NCBI RefSeq assembly: GCF_015689195.1
Contig: NZ_CP065044.1
Coordinates: forward strand, 1,426,001 to 1,490,000
Origin: Pectobacterium aroidearum
Lineage (GTDB): Bacteria > Pseudomonadota > Gammaproteobacteria > Enterobacterales > Enterobacteriaceae
DNA length: 64,000 bases
Direction of reading: 5' to 3'
Of the stretch, positions 50,162-60,675 are shown in pieces. Numbering within the stretch: the first letter of the stretch is position 1; every line of letters starts with the position of its first letter. The notes beneath the pieces are model-generated. The model ran no database searches. It was not told the DNA's origin and worked only from the letters and a program-made list of their open reading frames with translations. A program made the position numbers and the translations under genes.

Positions 50162-51283
50162 ATGCATAACGCTGCACCCATAACCCGTCGAAAATCAAAA
50201 CGGATTTACGTCGGCAAGGTGCCTGTAGGTGATGGTGCGCCGATTGCGGTGCAATCCATGACCAACACCCGAACCACCGACGTTGAAGCTACCGTCAATC
50301 AAATCAGATCGCTGGAACGTGTTGGCGTCGATATTGTTCGCGTCTCCGTGCCAACGATGGACGCGGCGGAAGCCTTTAAGCTTATCAAACAGCAAGTGAA
50401 TGTCCCGCTCGTCGCCGACATTCACTTTGACTACCGCATCGCGCTGAAAGTCGCGGAATACGGCGTCGACTGTCTGCGCATCAACCCCGGTAATATTGGT
50501 AACGAAGAGCGTATTCGCTCGGTTGTCGATTGTGCGCGTTACAACAATATCCCGATCCGTATTGGCGTGAACGGCGGTTCGTTGGAAAAAGATTTGCAGG
50601 AAAAATACGGCGAACCAACGCCGGAAGCGCTGTTGGAATCGGCGATGCGCCATGTCGATATCCTCGACCGCCTGAATTTCGATCAGTTTAAAGTCAGCGT
50701 TAAAGCCTCGGATGTTTTTCTGGCAGTGCAATCCTATCGCCTGCTGGCAGCGCGTATCGATCAGCCGCTGCACCTTGGTATTACCGAAGCTGGTGGCGCA
50801 CGTAGCGGCGCGGTGAAATCGGCTATTGGCCTCGGTCTGCTACTGTCCGAAGGCATTGGCGACACGCTGCGTATTTCACTGGCGGCCGATCCGGTTGAGG
50901 AAGTGAAAGTCGGTTTCGATATCCTGAAGTCACTGCGCATTCGTTCACGTGGAATCAACTTTATTGCTTGCCCGACCTGTTCCCGTCAGGAATTTGACGT
51001 GATCGGGACGGTAAACGCGCTGGAACAACGGTTGGAAGACATTATCACGCCGATGGATGTGTCGATTATCGGTTGCGTGGTGAATGGTCCCGGTGAAGCG
51101 CTGGTGTCGACCATTGGCGTCACCGGTGGACATAACAAGAGCGGCTTCTATGAAGACGGCGTGCGGCAGAGAGAGCGCTTCGATAACGAACAGATGATCG
51201 ATCAGTTAGAAGCCAAGATCCGCGCCAAAGCCTCCATGATGGACGAAAATCAGCGTATTACCGTCAATCTGGTGGATAAATAA
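50162..51283 (+). CDS. ispG: 4-hydroxy-3-methylbut-2-enyl-diphosphate synthase IspG
   Basis: A 373-residue [4Fe-4S] enzyme of the non-mevalonate isoprenoid pathway. Cluster ligands lie in [11 protein letters not shown] and [10 protein letters not shown]. Depends on the isc system encoded in this window. Confidence 0.98.
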   Translation: MHNAAPITRRKSKRIYVGKVPVGDGAPIAVQSMTNTRTTDVEATVNQIRSLERVGVDIVRVSVPTMDAAEAFKLIKQQVNVPLVADIHFDYRIALKVAEYGVDCLRINPGNIGNEERIRSVVDCARYNNIPIRIGVNGGSLEKDLQEKYGEPTPEALLESAMRHVDILDRLNFDQFKVSVKASDVFLAVQSYRLLAARIDQPLHLGITEAGGARSGAVKSAIGLGLLLSEGIGDTLRISLAADPVEEVKVGFDILKSLRIRSRGINFIACPTCSRQEFDVIGTVNALEQRLEDIITPMDVSIIGCVVNGPGEALVSTIGVTGGHNKSGFYEDGVRQRERFDNEQMIDQLEAKIRAKASMMDENQRITVNLVDK

Positions 51284-51354
51284 CCTTGACGGTGTGGCGG
51301 TATGCCGCCACCCGCATAATTCACGATTCCTGAACCCGATGGGGACGCCCCGCA

Positions 51355-51384
51355 TTGAAGATGCGACGGCAATCCTTCTATAAT
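51355..51384 (+). promoter_or_regulatory. hisS promoter candidate
   Basis: TTGAAG (51355-51360), 18 bp, TATAAT (51379-51384), about 35 bp upstream of hisS. Confidence 0.55.
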
Positions 51385-51420
51385 CGGGTTTATTTTTTGA
51401 AAAACGCATAGAGAACTGAC

Positions 51421-52695
51421 GTGGCAAAAAATATTCAAGCCATCCGTGGCATGAACGATTACCTGCCAGCCGAAACGGCATTGTGGCAGCGTATTGAAAA
51501 CAGCCTGAAACAGGTGCTCAGCGGCTACGGCTATAATGAAATTCGTTTGCCGATTGTCGAGCAAACGCCGCTGTTTAAGCGCGCTATCGGTGAAGTGACC
51601 GATGTCGTCGAAAAAGAGATGTATACCTTTGACGATCGCAATGGCGATAGCCTGACCCTGCGTCCGGAAGGGACGGCAGGCTGCGTCCGCGCCGGTATTG
51701 AGCACGGTATTCTCTATAATCAGGAACAGCGCCTGTGGTATGTCGGTCCGATGTTCCGCTACGAGCGTCCGCAGAAAGGGCGCTATCGCCAGTTCCATCA
51801 GTTGGGTTGTGAAGTGTTTGGTCTGCAAGGGCCGGATATCGATGCCGAATTGATCCTGATGACGGCTCGCTGGTGGCGGGTGCTGGGCATTGCCGATCAT
51901 GTGAAGCTGGAACTGAACTCGATCGGTTCATTAGACGCGCGTGCGCGCTATCGCGAAGCGCTGGTTGCGTTCCTCGAACAGCATAAAGATCAGTTGGATG
52001 AAGACTGCCTGCGTCGGATGTACACCAACCCGTTGCGCGTTCTGGATACGAAAAATCCGCAGATTCAGGTACTGCTGAACGACGCGCCAGTGCTGACGGA
52101 CTATCTGGATGACGAATCGCGTGAGCACTTTGAAGCGTTGGGTGAACTTTTAACGCAGTCTGGTATCCCATATACCGTTAATCCGCGTCTGGTTCGTGGT
52201 TTGGATTACTATAACCGCACGGTATTTGAATGGGTCACCACCAGTCTGGGCGCGCAGGGCACGGTCTGTGCCGGTGGGCGTTATGATGGTATGGTGGAAC
52301 AACTGGGCGGGCACGCAACGCCAGCGGTCGGTTTTGCGATGGGTCTGGAGCGTCTGGTTCTGCTGGTGCAATCTGTGAACCCAGATTTCAAAGCTCAACC
52401 AGGTGTGGATGTTTATCTGATTTCTTCCGGTGCGGGAACGCAGGTTGCTGCAATGCAGCTGGCGGAGAAATTACGTGATGCGCTACCGCAGTTGAAACTG
52501 ATGACCAACTACGGCGGCGGCAACTTTAAGAAACAGTTCGCTCGCGCGGATAAATGGGGCGCCCGCGTCGCATTGGTATTAGGCGAAAATGAAGTGGCGG
52601 CCGGTCAGGTTGTGGTTAAAAACCTGAGCAATGGCGAGCAGGATACATTGGCACAGGCCGACGTTGCATCGCGGCTGGCAACGTTACTGGATTGA
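51421..52695 (+). CDS. hisS: Histidyl-tRNA synthetase
   Basis: A 424-residue class II synthetase. Motif 2 is [15 protein letters not shown], histidine-specific blocks are [12 protein letters not shown] and GGRYDGM, motif 3 is [12 protein letters not shown] start at 51421. Leads into yfgM and bamB. Confidence 0.98.
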   Translation: MAKNIQAIRGMNDYLPAETALWQRIENSLKQVLSGYGYNEIRLPIVEQTPLFKRAIGEVTDVVEKEMYTFDDRNGDSLTLRPEGTAGCVRAGIEHGILYNQEQRLWYVGPMFRYERPQKGRYRQFHQLGCEVFGLQGPDIDAELILMTARWWRVLGIADHVKLELNSIGSLDARARYREALVAFLEQHKDQLDEDCLRRMYTNPLRVLDTKNPQIQVLLNDAPVLTDYLDDESREHFEALGELLTQSGIPYTVNPRLVRGLDYYNRTVFEWVTTSLGAQGTVCAGGRYDGMVEQLGGHATPAVGFAMGLERLVLLVQSVNPDFKAQPGVDVYLISSGAGTQVAAMQLAEKLRDALPQLKLMTNYGGGNFKKQFARADKWGARVALVLGENEVAAGQVVVKNLSNGEQDTLAQADVASRLATLLD

Positions 52696-52708
52696 GGAGA
52701 GAGACACC

Positions 52709-53329
52709 GTGGAAGTCTATACCACAGAGAATGAACAGGTTGATGCACTACGTCGTTTCCTCGCGGAGAACGGAAAGGCGTTAGTGGTCGGTGTTGTGCT
52801 GGGTGTTGGCGCACTGGTTGGCTGGCGTTTCTGGCAAAACCACCAAAATGATAGCGTGATGGCGGCGTCCGCATCCTATCAGCAGGTGACGGAGCAACTG
52901 GCTGAAGGCAAAACCGACGCGATTGCGGCAACAGAGAAATTTACGGCTGAGAATAAAAACGCCTATGGCGCGCTGGCTTCTCTGGAATTGGCTCGTCATT
53001 ACGTTGATCTGAAAGATTTTGCAAAAGCAGAACAGCAATTGGTACAGGCGCTGTCGCAGACGAAAGATGCCGACCTGCTGGCGGTGGTGAACCTGCGTCT
53101 GGCGCGAGTGCAGCTACAGGAAAACAAAGCGGATGACGCGCTGAAAACGCTGGATGCCATCAAGCTGGAAGGCTGGGCGTCACAGGCTGCGGAAGTTCGT
53201 GGCGATATTCTGGCGAGCAAAGGGGATAATCAGGCTGCGCGTGATGCCTACAACAAAGGGTTGTCTTCCAATCCATCGCAGGCACAGCAAGCGTTACTGC
53301 GCATGAAACTGAATAACCTGTCCAGCTAA
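52709..53329 (+). CDS. yfgM: YfgM ancillary translocon protein
   Basis: A 206-residue membrane-anchored TPR-like protein; TM at about 21-41 (ALVVGVVLGVGALVGWRFW), large periplasmic domain. In E. coli YfgM binds PpiD at the Sec translocon and affects RcsB stability. GTG 52709 gives the family start MEVYTTENEQ, with GAGGAGAGAG upstream; an in-frame extension into hisS is rejected. Confidence 0.95.
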   Translation: MEVYTTENEQVDALRRFLAENGKALVVGVVLGVGALVGWRFWQNHQNDSVMAASASYQQVTEQLAEGKTDAIAATEKFTAENKNAYGALASLELARHYVDLKDFAKAEQQLVQALSQTKDADLLAVVNLRLARVQLQENKADDALKTLDAIKLEGWASQAAEVRGDILASKGDNQAARDAYNKGLSSNPSQAQQALLRMKLNNLSS

Positions 53330-53339
53330 GAGGAATTCC

Positions 53340-54521
53340 ATGCAATTGCGTAAAACACTGTTGGTAGGACTGGTTTCTGTTGCCCTGCTGAGCGGATGCT
53401 CGCTGTTTAACAGCGAAGAAGATGTCGTCACTATGTCTCCACTGCCGCAGGTGGAAAACCAGTTCACGCCAACCAAGGTGTGGAACAGCTCGGTTGGGAG
53501 TGGTATTGGCGAGTTTTACTCCAATCTTCATCCCGCATGGCAGGATAACCGCGTTTTTGCCGCCGATCGTCGTGGTACCGTGAAAGCGATGGATCTGAGT
53601 GACGGCAAAGAGATTTGGCGCGCCGATCTGTCTGAGAAGACCAATTTCTTCTCCCGCAATAATCCGGCGCTGCTGTCTGGTGGCGTAACGGTTTCTGGCA
53701 ACCACGTCTATGTTGGTAGTGAAAAGGCGCAGGTCTATGCGCTGAATGCAGAAGATGGTACGCCAGTATGGCAGACGAAAGTGGCAGGCGAAGCGCTGTC
53801 TCGCCCTGTCGTCAGCGATGGTGTGGTGCTGATTCACACCGGCAACGGCATGTTGCAGGCATTGAATGAAGCGGATGGCGCTATCAAATGGAGCGTTAAC
53901 CTGGATATGCCAACGCTGTCTCTGCGTGGTGAATCTGCCCCGACAACCGCATTTGGTGCGGCGATTGTGGGTGGTGACAACGGTCGTGTAAACGCCGTGA
54001 TGATCAATCAGGGTCAACTAATCTGGCAACAGCGTATTTCACAGCCGAGTGGCGCGACCGAAATCGATCGTCTGAACGATGTCGATACGACGCCGGTTGT
54101 CGCGGGCGAAGTGGTTTACGCGTTGGGTTACAATGGCAACATGACCGCGCTGGATCTGCGTTCCGGTCAGATTCTGTGGAAACGTGAACTGGGCTCAGTG
54201 CATGATTTCATCATCGACGGCGACCGCATCTATCTGGTCGATCAGGACGATCGCGTTGTTGCATTGAACACTAACGGTGGCGTGAGCCTGTGGCGTCAAA
54301 GCGATCTGCTGCACCGTAACTTAACGGCACCGGCGCTGTATAACGGCTATCTGGTAGTGGGCGATGCCGAAGGTTATCTGCACTGGCTGAATACCGCGGA
54401 TGGTCGTTTCGTGGCGCAGCAAAAAGTGGATAGCTCTGGCTTCCTCGGCAAGCCTGTGGTTGCCAGCGACAAGCTGTTGATTCAGGCGAAAAACGGTGAT
54501 GTCTACGCGTTCACCCGCTAG
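53340..54521 (+). CDS. bamB: Outer-membrane assembly lipoprotein BamB
   Basis: A 393-residue lipoprotein (lipobox LLSGC, Cys20) forming an eight-bladed beta-propeller with repeated GxxxW-type blade motifs (DGKEIWRADL, DGTPVWQTKV, DGAIKWSVNL). Part of the BAM complex inserting outer-membrane proteins. 10 bp after yfgM. Confidence 0.98.
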   Translation: MQLRKTLLVGLVSVALLSGCSLFNSEEDVVTMSPLPQVENQFTPTKVWNSSVGSGIGEFYSNLHPAWQDNRVFAADRRGTVKAMDLSDGKEIWRADLSEKTNFFSRNNPALLSGGVTVSGNHVYVGSEKAQVYALNAEDGTPVWQTKVAGEALSRPVVSDGVVLIHTGNGMLQALNEADGAIKWSVNLDMPTLSLRGESAPTTAFGAAIVGGDNGRVNAVMINQGQLIWQQRISQPSGATEIDRLNDVDTTPVVAGEVVYALGYNGNMTALDLRSGQILWKRELGSVHDFIIDGDRIYLVDQDDRVVALNTNGGVSLWRQSDLLHRNLTAPALYNGYLVVGDAEGYLHWLNTADGRFVAQQKVDSSGFLGKPVVASDKLLIQAKNGDVYAFTR

Positions 54522-54587
54522 GTAACCCCTGTTTAATTTGGAGCGCAACGCTTTTAGGTGCGTTCCCACTTTTGAATGTGTTACCAC

Positions 54588-54628
54588 AACGGCTCCTGAC
54601 ACTATCAGGGGCCGTTTCGTCTTTTTAT
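54588..54628 (+). terminator. Terminator between bamB and der
   Basis: AACGGCTCCTGA / TCAGGGGCCGTT (one mismatch) followed by TCGTCTTTTT. A smaller AACGC / GCGTT hairpin precedes it (about 54547-54563). Confidence 0.75.
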
Positions 54629-54683
54629 CGTCAGCGAGTGTTTCGCTGTAACGTATTGAAATATAAGTAATGAGGTTGTAACA

Positions 54684-56171
54684 ATGATACCTGTCGTCGC
54701 GCTGGTCGGGCGCCCGAATGTGGGGAAATCCACGCTATTTAACCGCTTAACGCGCACTCGTGATGCATTGGTGGCGGATTTCCCTGGGCTGACTCGTGAC
54801 CGCAAGTATGGTCGTGCAGAAGTGGAAGGGCATGAATTTATTATCGTCGATACCGGTGGGATCGACGGTACAGAAGACGGTGTGGAAACGCGTATGGCCG
54901 GTCAATCGCTGGTGGCGATTGAAGAAGCGGATATCGTGCTGTTCATGGTCGATGCCCGCGCGGGATTGATGCCTGCGGATGAAGGCATTGCCAAGCATTT
55001 GCGCAGCCGCGAAAAAACGACGGTGCTGGTTGCGAACAAAACTGATGGTCTTGACCCGGATATGGTCACGGCAGATTTCTACTCGCTCGGAATGGGGGAA
55101 GTGTACCCGATTGCCGCGTCTCACGGTCGCGGCGTCACGTCGTTGCTGGAAACAGTTTTGCTGCCGTTTGTACAAGATGAAATAGAAGAGCCTGTTGAGT
55201 TAAGCGAAGAAGAAGAGAACGCAGCTTACTGGGCAGCGTTAGAAGCGGACGAGCAGGCTAGCGAAGAAGAAGCAGAAGACGATTTCAATCCTGAAGATTT
55301 GCCAATCAAACTGGCGATTGTCGGGCGTCCGAATGTGGGTAAGTCCACGCTCACTAACCGTATTCTGGGCGAAGAGCGCGTGGTGGTGTTCGACATGCCG
55401 GGCACGACGCGTGACAGTATCTACATCCCAATGGTGCGTGACGAACGCGAATACGTTCTGATTGATACCGCTGGGGTACGTAAGCGCGGCAAAGTGACGG
55501 AAACGGTAGAAAAATTCTCCGTTATCAAAACGTTGCAGGCGATTGAAGATGCCAACGTGGTGCTGCTGGTTATCGACGCGCGTGAAGGTATTTCCGATCA
55601 GGATCTCTCGCTGCTGGGCTTCATCCTCAATAGTGGGCGCTCACTGGTGATCGTGGTGAACAAATGGGATGGCCTGTCGCAGGAAGTGCGTGAGCAGGTG
55701 AAAGAGACGCTGGATCTGCGCCTTGGCTTTATCGACTTTGCCCGTATTCACTTCATTTCTGCGTTACATGGCAGCGGTGTGGGTAACCTGTTTGAGTCCG
55801 TAACCGAAGCCTATGCGTGCGCCACTCGTCGCGTGAGTACGGCGATGTTGACCCGTATCATGCAAATGGCATCAGACGATCACCAGCCGCCACTGGTGCG
55901 CGGTCGTCGCGTGAAGCTGAAATATGCGCACGCCGGTGGCTATAACCCACCGATTGTGGTGATCCACGGGAATCAGGTGAAAGACCTGCCGGATTCTTAC
56001 AAGCGCTATCTGATGAACTACTATCGTCGTTCGCTGGACGTAATGGGCACGCCGATTCGTATCCAGTTTAAAGAAGGGGAAAACCCTTTTGCAGACAAGC
56101 GCAACACGCTGACGCCAAACCAGCTACGCAAGCGTAAGCGTTTGATGTCACACATTAAAAAAGGTAAGTAA
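54684..56171 (+). CDS. der: Ribosome-assembly GTPase Der
   Basis: A 495-residue GTPase with two tandem G domains, each with GRPNVGKST (about 8-16 and 212-220), DTGG/DTAG switch motifs and NKxD motifs, joined by a very acidic linker ([20 protein letters not shown]) and followed by a KH-like domain. Needed for 50S assembly. Confidence 0.98.
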   Translation: MIPVVALVGRPNVGKSTLFNRLTRTRDALVADFPGLTRDRKYGRAEVEGHEFIIVDTGGIDGTEDGVETRMAGQSLVAIEEADIVLFMVDARAGLMPADEGIAKHLRSREKTTVLVANKTDGLDPDMVTADFYSLGMGEVYPIAASHGRGVTSLLETVLLPFVQDEIEEPVELSEEEENAAYWAALEADEQASEEEAEDDFNPEDLPIKLAIVGRPNVGKSTLTNRILGEERVVVFDMPGTTRDSIYIPMVRDEREYVLIDTAGVRKRGKVTETVEKFSVIKTLQAIEDANVVLLVIDAREGISDQDLSLLGFILNSGRSLVIVVNKWDGLSQEVREQVKETLDLRLGFIDFARIHFISALHGSGVGNLFESVTEAYACATRRVSTAMLTRIMQMASDDHQPPLVRGRRVKLKYAHAGGYNPPIVVIHGNQVKDLPDSYKRYLMNYYRRSLDVMGTPIRIQFKEGENPFADKRNTLTPNQLRKRKRLMSHIKKGK

Positions 56172-56180
56172 TTTATTAAC

Positions 56181-56208
56181 GGGGCGAATAGCGATATTCG
56201 CCCCGTTT
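56181..56208 (+). terminator. Terminator of der
   Basis: GGGGCGAATA / TATTCGCCCC hairpin with GCGA loop followed by GTTTTG. Confidence 0.85.
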
Positions 56209-56263
56209 TGTCAGAGACGAAACGAATCGCCGTTAACAAAACCAATAATAATCAAGGAGAGTC

Positions 56264-57223
56264 ATGTCCTGGGAAACCTGGAGTTTTGCATTCAACGTCA
56301 CGATGCCTAATGTGATTATGTTATTGATTGGTATAGGGTTGCGTAAGATCAATCTGCTGAATGATGCGTTTTGTGATACCGCAATGCGGGTTGTATTCAA
56401 TCTTTCTCTTCCCTGCTTGCTGTTTTTTAGTGTTGCAGGTAATCACCAGTCTTTTGCAAGCCAGTGGCCGCTGGTGGTGTATGGCACGATAGGGACATTG
56501 GCGACATTTTTGCTGCTGGAAATCGCGGCGGTGAAGCTCGTCAAGGATCCAAAGGAACGCGGCATCTTTGTGCAAGGCGGGTTCCGTTCGAATACTGGCG
56601 TAATGGGGCTGGCATTTGCGATGAGTGCTTACGGTGATGAAGGCATTGCTGTTGGCTCACTGTATCTGATGGTGACGGTGATTATGTTTAACGCACTGTC
56701 TGTCATTACGCTGACGCGCAGCTTGCAGCGACAATCGCCTGAACAGAAGATTCCGGTAAGCCAACTGCTACGGGGCATTGTGACCAATCCGCTGATTATT
56801 GGTCTGCTTCTTGGTGCGGCCTACGGGCAAAGCCAACTGCCAATGCCAGGCGTCATCAAGCAGACTGGTGGCTTTATTTCCTCAATGGCGTTGCCGCTGG
56901 CGTTATTGTGTGCCGGAGCTAGTCTGGAATGGCGCAGTATGTTTCGTTCGTCCAATGTGGCCGTGCTGTCTTCTGTGGCGAAGATATTCGTTGTGCCTGG
57001 GCTGCTCACGCTGGGCGGATGGCTTGTCGGATTTCGCGGTGTCGAGCTGGGGATTATTTTTCTGTTTTCCTCAACGCCAACCGCAGCAGGTAGCTATGCA
57101 ATGACTCGTGCGATGGGGGGAAACGCCACGCTGGCAGCGAATATTATTGGCTTGACGACGGTTGGCGCGTTTTTCATGATTGCTATTGGGCTGTACGTGC
57201 TGCGTTCCCTCGGTGTGATTTAA
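56264..57223 (+). CDS. AEC-family (auxin efflux carrier-like) transporter
   Basis: A 319-residue membrane protein with about ten segments of the AEC family. Typical family features are the central FRSNTGVMGLAFA and the C-terminal FSSTPTAAGSYAMTRAMGG. Family members export or import organic acids or amino acids; the substrate cannot be read from the sequence. It is inserted between der and yfgJ, which are neighbours in E. coli. Confidence 0.88.
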   Translation: MSWETWSFAFNVTMPNVIMLLIGIGLRKINLLNDAFCDTAMRVVFNLSLPCLLFFSVAGNHQSFASQWPLVVYGTIGTLATFLLLEIAAVKLVKDPKERGIFVQGGFRSNTGVMGLAFAMSAYGDEGIAVGSLYLMVTVIMFNALSVITLTRSLQRQSPEQKIPVSQLLRGIVTNPLIIGLLLGAAYGQSQLPMPGVIKQTGGFISSMALPLALLCAGASLEWRSMFRSSNVAVLSSVAKIFVVPGLLTLGGWLVGFRGVELGIIFLFSSTPTAAGSYAMTRAMGGNATLAANIIGLTTVGAFFMIAIGLYVLRSLGVI

Positions 57224-57268
57224 CCTCTGACCATCACGCGTTATTGGTAGCAAAATGGAGGAAAAAAG

Positions 57269-57493
57269 ATGGATGCGCTTTGTCCTGATTGTCACCACGT
57301 GATGCTGTGGCAGCCTGATGGTTCATTTTTATGTGAGGTCTGCCGGCAGCATTATCTGCGTAAGGCGGCGTGCCCTGAATGTAACCACTTACTTCAGGAA
57401 CTGAAAGCCTGTGGCGCGGTGGATTACTTCTGCCAGCAGCACGGGATGATTTCCAAACGGCAGGTCGTGTTCAGCTATACACTTGCCGATTAA
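57269..57493 (+). CDS. yfgJ: YfgJ zinc-ribbon protein
   Basis: A 74-residue protein with three Cys-x2-Cys pairs (CPDC, CEVC, CPEC) plus FCQQHG, predicted to bind two zinc ions. Function unknown. ATG 57269 has GGAGGAAAAAAG upstream. Confidence 0.93.
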   Translation: MDALCPDCHHVMLWQPDGSFLCEVCRQHYLRKAACPECNHLLQELKACGAVDYFCQQHGMISKRQVVFSYTLAD

Positions 57494-57501
57494 GCCTATT
57501 G

Positions 57502-57846
57502 CTACTCCTGTGCGCCGTTACGCCACAGCTCGGTCAGTTCCGGCGGCGCACGGTCTTCAGGGATCAGCAAGATAACATCGGCATACTGATTCTGCTGCGG
57601 GTGACGGTAGCTGATGTGGATGCGGTAATAGAACTGGTCGCCGCGCCCCGGGCCGTCTGGTTCACCGGGGTCGCGGGCCTGAGGAAAGGCGTTACGGACC
57701 GCGTTACAAATGCGTTCCCGCTCGGATGACGTCACGCTGGCGAGCGCGAAGCGTCGCGACCCCGCCAGTTTGGGGATGAAGGCAAATCCCCCTTCACGCG
57801 CCAGCTCAATGATGGCGTCTTCGTTGAGCTCTGGCAGTGTCTTCAT
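57502..57846 (-). CDS. Emfourin-type inhibitor of the adjacent M4 protease
   Basis: A 114-residue protein (start MKTLPELNEDAIIELAREGG) resembling emfourin, the protein inhibitor of protealysin in Serratia. It lacks a signal peptide, as the protease does. ATG 57846 overlaps the protease stop codon (ATGA), so the two are translationally coupled. The open frame extends upstream into the protease gene without support. The identification is by context and remembered family sequence. Confidence 0.82.
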   Translation of the reverse strand: MKTLPELNEDAIIELAREGGFAFIPKLAGSRRFALASVTSSERERICNAVRNAFPQARDPGEPDGPGRGDQFYYRIHISYRHPQQNQYADVILLIPEDRAPPELTELWRNGAQE

Positions 57847-58886
57847 AAGAACTCCTGACGAACCTCCACGCCCACGGTTTCCCACGACTGCATGACGATG
57901 TCTGCAACGGTGTTGTTAAAACGTTTAGCGGCATGTTGGATCGTATGGCGCGCGAAAATTTCGAAATCCGCATTTTGCGGCAGTGACTTATCGCACAGCG
58001 TGTCGTACCAGATGCGGCCTGCTTTTTCCCAGGAATGCCCGCCCAGCGCGATGGCTGTCAGGTAGAATGCCCGGTTGGGAATGCCGGAATTCAAGTGTAC
58101 GCCGCCGTTATCTTCGCGCGTGTTCACATATTCACTCATATGAGAAGGCTGGGGATCGATCCCTAGCAGTTCATCATCATATGCGGTGCCTGGGTGAGAC
58201 ATCGACCGAAGCCCCATCCCGTGAATACCGTCTGCCAGCAGATCGGCACCGATAAACCAGTCCGCCTGCTCAGCGGTTTGCCCTAAATGGTACTGCTTGA
58301 CCATAGAACCAAAGACATCGGAAAGTGATTCGTTCAGCGCGCCGGACTGACGAAAATAAATCAGTCCTGCTTCGTGTTCGGTAATGCCGTGAGCGAGTTC
58401 ATGCGCGACCACATCCAGCGCAATCGTGAAGCGATTAAAGATTTTGCCGTCGCCATCTCCGAATACCATCTGCTGCCCGTTCCAGAAGGCGTTCTGGTAA
58501 TCCTGACCGTAATGCACGGTGCCCGTCAGCGGCAGTCCTTCGGCGTCCAGTGAATTACGTTGGAAAATCTTCCAGAAGAAATCATAGGTGACACCCAGAT
58601 AGTTGTAGGCTTCATCGACGGCGATATCACCGTTGCTGGGCTGGCCTTCCGCACGCACCTGCTTGCCGGGCAACTGTTGTTGCTGTTCGGCATCGTGGAT
58701 GTTGCGATTAGCCTGCCCGGCGGGTAATTTCTCATGGGGTTCCGGGCGTGGATTGTGGCTGACCATTAATGACTGAACGTGCATCAGCGTCTGTTGCGCG
58801 CAGTGGCGCTGCTCGTCTGTGCCGTTTGCAATAATGCGATGCAAAATATAAGGGGGAATCACGCTACAAATCGGTCTGGACTTCAT
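57843..58886 (-). CDS. prt1: Protealysin-like M4 metalloprotease (Prt1)
   Basis: A 347-residue thermolysin-family zinc protease. The short propeptide (about 1-50) includes the conserved PPYILHRIIANG; no ordinary signal peptide is visible. The zinc site is HELAH (162-166) with Glu186 in GALNESLSD; the catalytic His is in DNGGVHLNSGIPNRAFYL. It corresponds to Prt1 of Pectobacterium carotovorum, described as an extracellular protease; its secretion route is unclear from the sequence. Followed by its likely inhibitor gene. Confidence 0.93.
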   Translation of the reverse strand: MKSRPICSVIPPYILHRIIANGTDEQRHCAQQTLMHVQSLMVSHNPRPEPHEKLPAGQANRNIHDAEQQQQLPGKQVRAEGQPSNGDIAVDEAYNYLGVTYDFFWKIFQRNSLDAEGLPLTGTVHYGQDYQNAFWNGQQMVFGDGDGKIFNRFTIALDVVAHELAHGITEHEAGLIYFRQSGALNESLSDVFGSMVKQYHLGQTAEQADWFIGADLLADGIHGMGLRSMSHPGTAYDDELLGIDPQPSHMSEYVNTREDNGGVHLNSGIPNRAFYLTAIALGGHSWEKAGRIWYDTLCDKSLPQNADFEIFARHTIQHAAKRFNNTVADIVMQSWETVGVEVRQEFL

Positions 58887-58973
58887 ACCTCATCTCCTTG
58901 AAAACGCTCATCAGGGGTAACACAGACGATCGATAAAGCTCACTGTATTTTTATCCCATCTGCTTCACCGCTA

Positions 58974-59001
58974 ACATGCAGATTGAAGTATGACGGGCAT
59001 A
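58974..59001. repeat. Remnant end of the dispersed extragenic repeat
   Basis: ACATGCAGATTGAAGTATGA and the following CGGGCATA match one end of the repeat at 1434-1708 (positions 1681-1708) with two or three changes; the rest of that element is missing. It is in the prt1-xseA gap. Confidence 0.7.
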
Positions 59002-59115
59002 AATTTTAGTGAGCTAAAAATGAGTATAGTTCAGATGATAGGGGCAAGAATGGGGGATCGCCGTTGTTTTAGGATAAATCCCCATCCTGTGCGTTTTATG
59101 CCGATCGCGCGATTT

Positions 59116-60504
59116 TTATGACTGAGATGAGGGTTTTCGCCGCTTTTTCACAGAACTTGGGTTCGGCACCAGCGTCGTGACCTGACTTTCTACCCAACCG
59201 TCCTGCAAACGGGTTTTCAGCGTTTCACCGGGGGTAATTTGCGTGACGTTTTTCAGTACCTTACCGTCGGGGGCGGTGGTGACGTTATAGCCGCGCGCCA
59301 GCGTCGCCAGCGGGCTAACGCCTTCCAGCCGTGAACAGGCGATACCCAGCTTCTGCTTGTTCTGATTTAACTGGCGTTCCACTGCACTCTGCATCTGATA
59401 GCTCAACTGCTGTAAACGCTGTTGCGCACGATGGATGCGGGTCTGCGGCTGCTGTTGCATTAGGCGCTGTTGTAAGCGTTCACTTCGGCGTAAGGTTTGC
59501 CGAAGCTGCTGCTGCATGGCGTCATCCAGCCGTTGGCGCAGTTTAACCAGTTGGGCCTGCTGACGTGCCAGCCGCAGTTGCGGATGTTGTTGCTGCAAGC
59601 GGTGGTGTAGACGAGTAAATTCCCGATTGCGCTGGGCAAGGTAATAATCCATCGCCATTTCCAGCCGCTGGCGCTGGGACTGTATCTGGCGCAACAGTTC
59701 AAGTTGGTTACGACTCACTAACTCAGCAGCAGCGGACGGTGTGGGTGCTCGCAGGTCACCGACGAAATCAGCGATAGTGATATCGGTCTCATGGCCGACG
59801 GCGCTGACGATAGGAATGCGGCTGGCGAAGATAGCGCGGGCGACCCGTTCGTCATTAAAGCTCCACAGATCTTCCAGCGAACCGCCGCCGCGCCCGACGA
59901 TTAACACGTCACACTCTTCTCTCTGGTTAGCCAGCTCAATAGCGCGAACAATCTGTAGCGGTGCGTCTGCGCCTTGCACCGACGTGGGATACACGATCAC
60001 TGGCAGCGACGGGTCACGGCGCTGCAATACCTGCAAGATATCGTGCAGGGCGGCACCGCTGGCTGACGTAATCACACCGACCTGTTTGGCGGGAGAGGGG
60101 AGTACCTGCTTAAATTGCTGGTCAAACAGCCCTTCGGCGGCGAGTTTCTGCTTGAGCTGTTCAAACTGTTGCTGCAACAGACCGTCACCGGCAGGCTGCA
60201 TACTTTCCGCCAACAGCTGATAGTCGCCGCGGGGTTCATACAGAGTAATGGTGGCCCGAATCAGCACCTGTTGGCCGTTTTGTGGACGGAATGTCACCCT
60301 GCGGTTGCTGGTACGGAACATCGCGCAGCGCACCTGCGCACGTTCATCTTTCAGCGTGAAATACCAATGGCCGGATGAGGGCTGAGAGAGGTTGGATATT
60401 TCACCGGAGAGCCAAATCTGGCCCATTTCCATTTCCAACAGTTGTCTAACCGTCTGATTCAGTCGGCTAACGGTAAAAATTGCAGAGGAGGGAAATTGAG
60501 ACAT
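59116..60504 (-). CDS. xseA: Exodeoxyribonuclease VII large subunit
   Basis: A 462-residue nuclease subunit. N-terminal OB domain ([32 protein letters not shown] read as [14 protein letters not shown]), catalytic domain with [15 protein letters not shown] and [16 protein letters not shown], a long Gln/Arg-rich coiled coil (about 270-400) and the C-terminal LARGYNVT block. ATG 60504 chosen for the [12 protein letters not shown] start. Divergent from guaB. Confidence 0.97.
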   Translation of the reverse strand: MSQFPSSAIFTVSRLNQTVRQLLEMEMGQIWLSGEISNLSQPSSGHWYFTLKDERAQVRCAMFRTSNRRVTFRPQNGQQVLIRATITLYEPRGDYQLLAESMQPAGDGLLQQQFEQLKQKLAAEGLFDQQFKQVLPSPAKQVGVITSASGAALHDILQVLQRRDPSLPVIVYPTSVQGADAPLQIVRAIELANQREECDVLIVGRGGGSLEDLWSFNDERVARAIFASRIPIVSAVGHETDITIADFVGDLRAPTPSAAAELVSRNQLELLRQIQSQRQRLEMAMDYYLAQRNREFTRLHHRLQQQHPQLRLARQQAQLVKLRQRLDDAMQQQLRQTLRRSERLQQRLMQQQPQTRIHRAQQRLQQLSYQMQSAVERQLNQNKQKLGIACSRLEGVSPLATLARGYNVTTAPDGKVLKNVTQITPGETLKTRLQDGWVESQVTTLVPNPSSVKKRRKPSSQS

Positions 60505-60597
60505 TGTGAGCCAGATCAAATTTTAAAACAGTCACTTAATTGATCGATACTACCTACCTGAAACAGGTAATCAAGCATTTTAGTAAAATAATGCTGG

Positions 60598-60623
60598 AGG
60601 CAACCGATTACGCTCTGTATAAT
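60598..60623 (+). promoter_or_regulatory. guaBA promoter with PurR operator
   Basis: AGGCAACCGATTACGC (60598-60613) matches the PurR consensus with one mismatch (last base); TATAAT at 60618-60623 is the -10. E. coli guaBA is a PurR target. Confidence 0.8.
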
Positions 60624-60675
60624 GCCACGGCAATATTTTATCTATTCTTACATCCACCTTGGTGAGATATTGCCC

